DNA from: Niveibacterium terrae
GTDB taxonomy: Bacteria > Pseudomonadota > Gammaproteobacteria > Burkholderiales > Rhodocyclaceae
Assembly: GCF_048213115.1 (NCBI RefSeq)
Contig: NZ_CP172404.1
Coordinates: forward strand, 1,860,001 to 1,924,000
Reading direction: 5' to 3'
DNA: 64,000 nucleotides
The notes under the pieces were generated by a model, which saw only the letters and a program-made list of their open reading frames with translations, ran no database searches and was not told the DNA's origin. Of this stretch, positions 59,223 through 64,000 are shown piece after piece (within the stretch, counting starts at the first letter, position 1; each line of letters opens with the position of its first letter). The translations under genes were made by a program, and so were the position numbers.

Positions 59223-59960
59223 TCAACCGAGCAGCACGAAATCGGCTTCGCTCAGCGCCCGCCAGTCACCGTCGACGCGGCCTTCGAGGCCGCGGAAGCG
59301 GCGCTTGTAGTTCATCTTGCGGCAGTCGCGTATCCAGTAGCCGAGGTAGAGATAGGGCAGGCCCAGCTTGCTGCAGACACCGGCCTGCCAGAGCACCGAG
59401 AAAGTGCCGAGGCCCGCTCTGTCCTCGGGATCGTAGAACGTATAGACGCTGGAGAGTCCATCGGGCAGGCAGTCGATGATGCTGACCATCTTCAGCCCGC
59501 CTGCGCTACGGAATTCGACGAGGCGGGTATCCACGTTGCTCTGCAGCAGAAAATGCGTGTATTGCTCGCGGCTGTCCTGATCCATCCCGCCGCCGCTGTG
59601 GCGACTCTCCTGGTAGCGCAGATAGAGCGCGTAGTGCTCATCGTTGAAGCGCAGCGGATGCTCGTGGATCTGCAGATCCTGTCCGGCCTTTAGCGCCCGC
59701 CGCTGGCTGCGGTCGGGCGAGAAGGCCTCGATCGCGATCCGGACCGGAATGCAGGCCTTGCAGTGCTCGCACCAGGGGCGGTAGGTGAAGACGCCGCTGC
59801 GCCGGAAACCGTTGCGCACCAGCTCTGCATAGAGCCGGGTGTCGATGATGTGGCCGGGGGTTGCGACCTGGGAGCGGGCGGTCCGCCCGGCGAGATAGGA
59901 GCAGGGGTAGGGCGCGGTCGCATAGAACTGCAGGAAGGGAAGTTCTCCGAGGCGGCTCAT
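59223..59960 (-). CDS. bpt: Aspartate/glutamate leucyltransferase
   Basis: The 245-residue protein is of the Bpt/ATE family: YPCSYLAGRTARSQVATPGH with the N-terminal Cys, FRRSGVFTYRPWCEHCKACIPVRI with further Cys, and TFSVLWQAGVCSKLGLPYLYLGYWIRDC. It transfers Leu from tRNA to N-terminal Asp or Glu, creating a degradation signal for ClpS/ClpAP. It overlaps aat by 4 bp, and the pair forms an N-degron operon. Confidence 0.94.
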   Translation of the reverse strand: MSRLGELPFLQFYATAPYPCSYLAGRTARSQVATPGHIIDTRLYAELVRNGFRRSGVFTYRPWCEHCKACIPVRIAIEAFSPDRSQRRALKAGQDLQIHEHPLRFNDEHYALYLRYQESRHSGGGMDQDSREQYTHFLLQSNVDTRLVEFRSAGGLKMVSIIDCLPDGLSSVYTFYDPEDRAGLGTFSVLWQAGVCSKLGLPYLYLGYWIRDCRKMNYKRRFRGLEGRVDGDWRALSEADFVLLG

Positions 59961-60682
59961 CTTTTGGCGCTCCCCCAGGCAAGGTCCTGCATCCGCGCGC
60001 TCGCCCAGCGCTCGGGCTCTCCTGACGCATGGGCGGCGAGCAGAGTCTTGAACTCGGCGCGGCCGATCTCCCGTGCGCCCATCGATGCCAGATGCGCGGT
60101 CTTCATCTGGCAGTCTATGACCGCGAAGCCCCGCCGCGCCAGATCCTTCGCCAGATGAGCGAGGGCGATCTTCGAGGCGTCGTCGGCGCGCGAGAACATC
60201 GATTCACCATAGAACACTTTGCCGATCGCGATCCCGTAGAGACCGCCGACGAGCTCCCCGTCCATCCAGGTTTCGACGCTGTGTGCCCAGCCCAGAGTGA
60301 AGAGGCGCAGATAAGCCTCAAGCATCTCCGCGGTGATCCAAGTGCCGCTGGCGCCGGCGCGCGGCGCCGCGCAGGCAGTGATGAGTTCGGTGAAAGCGCT
60401 GTCGCAGCGCACTTGCGCTTCGCCTCGCTTCAGACGCTTGGCGAGTGAGCGGCTGATCCGGATCTCGTCGGGGAAGAGCACCATGCGCGGGTCCGGAGAC
60501 CACCACAGAATGGGTTCTCCGCGCGAGTACCACGGGAAGATTCCGCGCCGGTAGGCTTCGATCAGCCAATCCGGGGCGAGGCTTCCTCCCGCGGCGAGCA
60601 GTCCGGCGGGATCGTCGAGCGCTCGCTCGATGTCGGGGAAGTCGGGGCGCCCGGCTTCCAGCCAGGTCAGGGTAATGGGCAT
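59957..60682 (-). CDS. aat: Leucyl/phenylalanyl-tRNA-protein transferase
   Basis: The start at 60682 (MPITLTWLEAG) gives a 241-residue protein. Motifs are LLAAGGSLAPDWLIEAYRRG, then IFPWYSRGEPILWWSPDPRM, GWAHSVETWMDGELVGGLYG and GESMFSRADDASKIAL, the last two lining the active site. It attaches Leu or Phe to N-terminal Lys or Arg for ClpAPS degradation. In-frame ATGs up to 60733 are possible but overlap the promoter side. Overlap with bpt indicates co-translation. Confidence 0.95.
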   Translation of the reverse strand: MPITLTWLEAGRPDFPDIERALDDPAGLLAAGGSLAPDWLIEAYRRGIFPWYSRGEPILWWSPDPRMVLFPDEIRISRSLAKRLKRGEAQVRCDSAFTELITACAAPRAGASGTWITAEMLEAYLRLFTLGWAHSVETWMDGELVGGLYGIAIGKVFYGESMFSRADDASKIALAHLAKDLARRGFAVIDCQMKTAHLASMGAREIGRAEFKTLLAAHASGEPERWASARMQDLAWGSAKR

Positions 60683-60839
60683 CGCAAAGGCATCGGCCTG
60701 TCCGAAAAGCACCATTCTACGAGCTTGGCGCATTCGCGACTGTCAGCGTCGCGCCCTCGCTCCCGCCTCGCGGCGATTCACGGCATCATGCGTGGGGCAC
60801 AAGCCCTCCTACACCTGCGTTACGACGGAGTTTCCCCCC

Positions 60840-62852
60840 ATGTCTGTCCGCTCATCCCTGATCGCGCTCGCGCTTGGCGCGGCCCTCGTCCCGGCTCAGG
60901 CCGCCCCGAAAGTCGGCCTCGCCGGTGCCTTCGTGATTCCGGCTTCAACCGCGATTCCCGGCGTCTGCGCTTCGACGATTTCTCGCGCGCGCACCCGCAT
61001 CGGCGCGCTGGAGAAGACTCCGCTCGCGAAGATCCGCGCGACGCGCCTGCTCGCCGACTGGAACGCGATCCAGATGGGGCTCGAAGACCTGAATGGTCCG
61101 CTGGGCCTCGCTGCCGAGACTCATCCCGATCCAGCCTTGAGAGCCGCGGCCGTCGACTGCGTGCTCAAGCTCTCCGCTTTCGATGGCGAGTATTACCAGA
61201 GCGAGGCGCTCTATGCGCGCGTCAAATCGGCACAGGGCAAGGATCCGGTCGAGCGTGAGAACCTCGCGCGCTTGCTCGAACGCTTCGACGAGCGCGGCGT
61301 GGGGCTGGCCAAGGACAAGAGGGCCGCGGCGCGCGCCGCTTTCGAGCGCATCGACGCTCTGGCCCAGGATTTCTCGCGCAACGTCCGCGACGAGAAGACG
61401 ACGCTCGCCTTCAGTGAAGCCGAGCTCGCCGGCGTGCCCGCCACCTATCTCGCGCAGGCCAAGCGCGATGCCGACGGCCGTCTGATCGTCGGTCTCGATT
61501 ATCCGGACGCCGAAGCGGTGCTCGAGAACGCGAGCGTCGAGGCGAGCCGGGAGCGTTTCTACCGCGCCTTCACCCGGCGCGGCGGCGAGAAGAATCTCGC
61601 GATCCTCGCCGAGGTCGTCAAACAGTGGCAGGTTTTGGCCGGCCTGTTCGGCGAGCCGAACTACGCTTCGCTGATCCTCAAACACCATATGGCCGGCAAG
61701 GTCGAGGCGGTTCAGGGCTTCCTCGGCGAAGTCGTCCGTCAGGTCGCGCCGGTCGAAGAGCGCGAGCTCGCCGAGCTGACCGCGATGAAGCGCGCCGAGA
61801 CCGGCAAGGCCGACGCAGCTTTCCGTTACTGGGATCTGCGTTATTACGAGCAGAAGCTGCGCCGCGAACGCTTCCACGTCGATCCGGCCGAAGTGCGTGC
61901 TCAGTTCCCGGTTGATGCGACTCTGAGCTGGCTCTTCGACGTCAGCGCCCACCTGTACGGGCTGCGCTTTGAGGCGAATGGGAAGCTTCCCGTCTGGCAC
62001 AAGGACGTCAAGGCCTTTGACATCTTTGATGCGAAAACTGGCGCCTATCTGTCGAGCTTCTATCTGGACCTCTATCCGCGCGATGGCAAGTACAAGCACG
62101 CCGCGGCCTTCTCGGTGCGCAGCGCGAGCCGTGCGCTCGATCGCACGCCGGTCAGCACGCTGGTCACGAACTTCTCGCGCGAAGGTTTCAGCCAGGATCA
62201 GCTCGAGACGCTGTTCCACGAGTTCGGCCACATCCTGCACGGCGTGCTGTCGCGAACCCGCTACGGCATGCTCGCCGGCACTTCGGTGCGCCAGGATTTC
62301 GTCGAAGCGCCTTCGCAGATGTACGAGGAATGGGCGCGTCGCCCTGAGTCGCTCAAGCGCTTCTCGGCGGTCTGCCCGAGCTGCAAACCGATCGACTCCG
62401 GCCTGATCGCGCGGATGGAGCAGGCGCGCAAGTTCGGTCAGGGCATCCAGTTCGCTCGCCAGTGGGTCTATGCGAGCTACGACATGAAGCTGACGACCCA
62501 GCCGTCCGGAGATCCGCTCGCCGACTGGCGGGCGATCGAGGAGAAGAGCCGGATGGGCTATGTCGAGGACACGATGTTCCCGGCCAGCTTCGGACACCTT
62601 GTGGGCGGCTATGGCGCCGGTTACTACGGCTACATGTGGTCGCTGGTGATGGCGATGGACATGGTCTCGGCCTGGGGCGATGACGTGATGAACCCCGAGA
62701 TCGGCGCGCGCTATCGCCGTCTGGTTCTCGAGCGCGGCGGCGAAGTGCCGGCCCAGAAGATCGTCGAGGAATTCCTCGGCCGCAAGAGCGACTCGCGCGC
62801 CTTCTTTGACGAGATCACCGGCCAGCGCGGTGCAGCAAAGAAGGGGCTCTGA
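60840..62852 (+). CDS. Exported M3-family metallopeptidase (oligopeptidase A/Dcp type)
   Basis: The start at 60840 gives 670 residues with a Sec signal peptide (MSVRSSLIALALGAALVPAQ, cleavage after AQA). The thimet-oligopeptidase catalytic motif is TLFHEFGHILHGVLS (zinc His and Glu), with the third zinc Glu downstream in SQMYEEW. Unlike cytoplasmic OpdA it is exported, so it probably trims peptides in the periplasm or outside. One base separates its stop from the M61 peptidase start. It is divergent from aat. Confidence 0.92.
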   Translation: MSVRSSLIALALGAALVPAQAAPKVGLAGAFVIPASTAIPGVCASTISRARTRIGALEKTPLAKIRATRLLADWNAIQMGLEDLNGPLGLAAETHPDPALRAAAVDCVLKLSAFDGEYYQSEALYARVKSAQGKDPVERENLARLLERFDERGVGLAKDKRAAARAAFERIDALAQDFSRNVRDEKTTLAFSEAELAGVPATYLAQAKRDADGRLIVGLDYPDAEAVLENASVEASRERFYRAFTRRGGEKNLAILAEVVKQWQVLAGLFGEPNYASLILKHHMAGKVEAVQGFLGEVVRQVAPVEERELAELTAMKRAETGKADAAFRYWDLRYYEQKLRRERFHVDPAEVRAQFPVDATLSWLFDVSAHLYGLRFEANGKLPVWHKDVKAFDIFDAKTGAYLSSFYLDLYPRDGKYKHAAAFSVRSASRALDRTPVSTLVTNFSREGFSQDQLETLFHEFGHILHGVLSRTRYGMLAGTSVRQDFVEAPSQMYEEWARRPESLKRFSAVCPSCKPIDSGLIARMEQARKFGQGIQFARQWVYASYDMKLTTQPSGDPLADWRAIEEKSRMGYVEDTMFPASFGHLVGGYGAGYYGYMWSLVMAMDMVSAWGDDVMNPEIGARYRRLVLERGGEVPAQKIVEEFLGRKSDSRAFFDEITGQRGAAKKGL

Positions 62853-62853
62853 G

Positions 62854-64000
62854 ATGGCGGCACTGCACTACACGATCCGCCCGGTCGATCCGGCGGCCCA
62901 CCTGTTCGAGGTCGAACTCGAACTGGACGCACCGCAGTCCGGCATGCGCTTTTCGCTGCCGGTCTGGATTCCGGGCAGCTACATGATCCGCGAGTTCGCG
63001 CGCAACATCGTCTGGCTGCGCGCCGAAGCGGATGGCACGAGCGTCCCCATCGCGAAGACTGACAAACACCGCTGGCAGCTGGGCAAGCTGCCCGCCGGCG
63101 CGTCCAGCCTGAAGATCAGCTATGCGGTCTATGCCTGGGATCTGTCGGTGCGCTGCGCTCACCTCGACCGCAGCCACGGTTTCTTCAACGGCACCCAGGT
63201 CTTCATCGCCGTTGAAGGGCGCGAACATCAGCCGCACCGGGTCACGATCGATGCGCCGAGCGATCCGGCGCTGAGCGACTGGATCGTCGCGACCGCTCTG
63301 CCCGAAGCCGGCGCCCCGCGGCACGGCTTCGGCGACTACGAGGCCGCCAGCTACGACGAGCTGATCGACCATCCGGTCGAGATGGGGCGGCTGACCCGCT
63401 TCGAATTCCAGGTCCGCGGCGTGCCGCACGAGTTCTTCATCAACGGTGCGCACGACTGCGACACCGCAAGGCTCGCCGTCGATCTCGAAAAGGCCTGCAC
63501 GGAGCAGTGCGCGCTGTTCGGCGACGCGCCTCCGCCCTTCGCGCGCTATGTCTTCCTGACCACGGTGATCGGCGAAGGCCACGGCGGGCTGGAACATCGC
63601 GCTTCGACCGCGCTGCTCGCGTCGCGGAACGATCTTCCGTGGCGCGGCATGAAGAAGCCGAGCGAGGGCTACATCGGCTTTCTGGGCCTGTGCAGTCACG
63701 AGTATCTGCACTCGTGGAACGTCAAGCGGATCAAGCCCGCGGCTTTCAAACCCTACGACCTGGCGCAGGAAAACTACACGAAGCTGCTGTGGCTGTTCGA
63801 GGGCTTCACTTCGTATTACGACGATCTGGCGCTGGTGCGCGCGGGACTGATCTCGCCGGACGAGTATCTGAAGATCGTCGCGAAGACCGTCAATGGGGTG
63901 CGCCGCGCCGCCGGTCGCAAAGTGCAGTCGCTGACCGAGTCCTCTTTCGACGCGTGGATCAAGTACTACCGCCAGGACGAGAACTCGCCGAACGCGATCG
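62854..64000 (+). CDS. M61 family glycyl aminopeptidase (3' end beyond window)
   Basis: The frame starts one base after the M3 stop (GGGGCTCTGAG upstream) and stays open to the window edge, 382 codons. It shows the M61 layout: N-terminal beta domain (YTIRPVDPAAHLFEVELEL, SLPVWIPGSYMIREFARNI), GEGHGGLEHRAS, and the zinc motif CSHEYLHSWNVKRIKP, followed by LWLFEGFTSYYDD with the third zinc Glu. A C-terminal PDZ domain would be expected outside the window. No signal peptide is seen, though the upstream M3 peptidase has one. Confidence 0.93.
   Translation, partial: MAALHYTIRPVDPAAHLFEVELELDAPQSGMRFSLPVWIPGSYMIREFARNIVWLRAEADGTSVPIAKTDKHRWQLGKLPAGASSLKISYAVYAWDLSVRCAHLDRSHGFFNGTQVFIAVEGREHQPHRVTIDAPSDPALSDWIVATALPEAGAPRHGFGDYEAASYDELIDHPVEMGRLTRFEFQVRGVPHEFFINGAHDCDTARLAVDLEKACTEQCALFGDAPPPFARYVFLTTVIGEGHGGLEHRASTALLASRNDLPWRGMKKPSEGYIGFLGLCSHEYLHSWNVKRIKPAAFKPYDLAQENYTKLLWLFEGFTSYYDDLALVRAGLISPDEYLKIVAKTVNGVRRAAGRKVQSLTESSFDAWIKYYRQDENSPNAI

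Noticed and set aside
1..64000. tRNA, rRNA, tmRNA genes and CRISPR arrays
   Set aside because: All intergenic gaps were read for cloverleaf arms, CCA-type ends and regularly spaced repeats; none was recognised.

Overview
The window is a high-GC chromosomal segment (roughly 64-65% by eye) densely packed with housekeeping genes. Gene content and order point to a betaproteobacterium, most plausibly Rhodocyclales (inference). The markers are guaB-guaA, smpB/ratA/rnfH, mltG-tmk-holB-pilZ-tatD, an sbp-cysT-cysW-cysB sulfate cluster, a bpt-aat N-degron pair, and a cyanophycin locus (cphA plus cphA') next to the ABC transporter and DUF1854 protein that accompany it in this group.

Layout. 1-2626: the end of a hybrid histidine kinase overlapping an HD-GYP response regulator. 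2764-9782: a CpdB-type nucleotidase lipoprotein, a VOC protein, a Tgl-like transglutaminase homologue, envelope proteins, smpB, ratA-rnfH and a DUF4124 protein. 9801-13060: guaB, with a 24-bp palindrome over its promoter, then guaA. 13100-18050: an accessory region. 18048-22144: a methyltransferase, a GH16 lipoprotein, an AT-richer pocket with an FRG-domain gene, and a broken DUF1778 antitoxin gene. 22145-26082: an orphan DctP, a ZTP-type riboswitch upstream of glyA, and an FAH-family enzyme. 26674-36660: c-di-GMP and chemotaxis genes, including two tandem chemoreceptors that differ almost only in the ligand-binding domain. 36725-44591: tadA, ldcA, katA, ygfZ and the mltG-to-tatD operon. 44686-49463: a class 1A pyrD, cysB and a sulfate importer cluster lacking cysA. 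49639-50814: a degenerate GGDEF protein with an intact I-site. 51198-59128: the cyanophycin locus. 59223-64000: bpt-aat, an exported M3 peptidase and the start of an M61 peptidase.

The most notable discovery is at 14072-17798. Two low-GC TIR/SEFIR genes each sit in a compact unit built exactly like an integron gene cassette. Each unit has a G^TTRRRY-like junction, a leader of about 25 nt with a Shine-Dalgarno sequence, one gene, and an attC-like site that starts at the stop codon. Both attC sites show paired L boxes with one extrahelical base, 5-6 nt spacers, and an R'' box matching the start of its own cassette at 6 of 7 bases. No integrase gene is visible, so this resembles an integrase-less attC cluster carrying TIR genes of the kind found in anti-phage defence. 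The second TIR gene is split by an intact IS256-family element with an 8-bp target duplication; removing it restores a 257-residue protein.

Other regulatory observations are a ZTP riboswitch candidate with a competing downstream helix before glyA, a near-perfect palindrome embedded in the guaB promoter, and helically phased repeats before a small membrane-protein gene. No tRNA, rRNA or CRISPR array was recognised.
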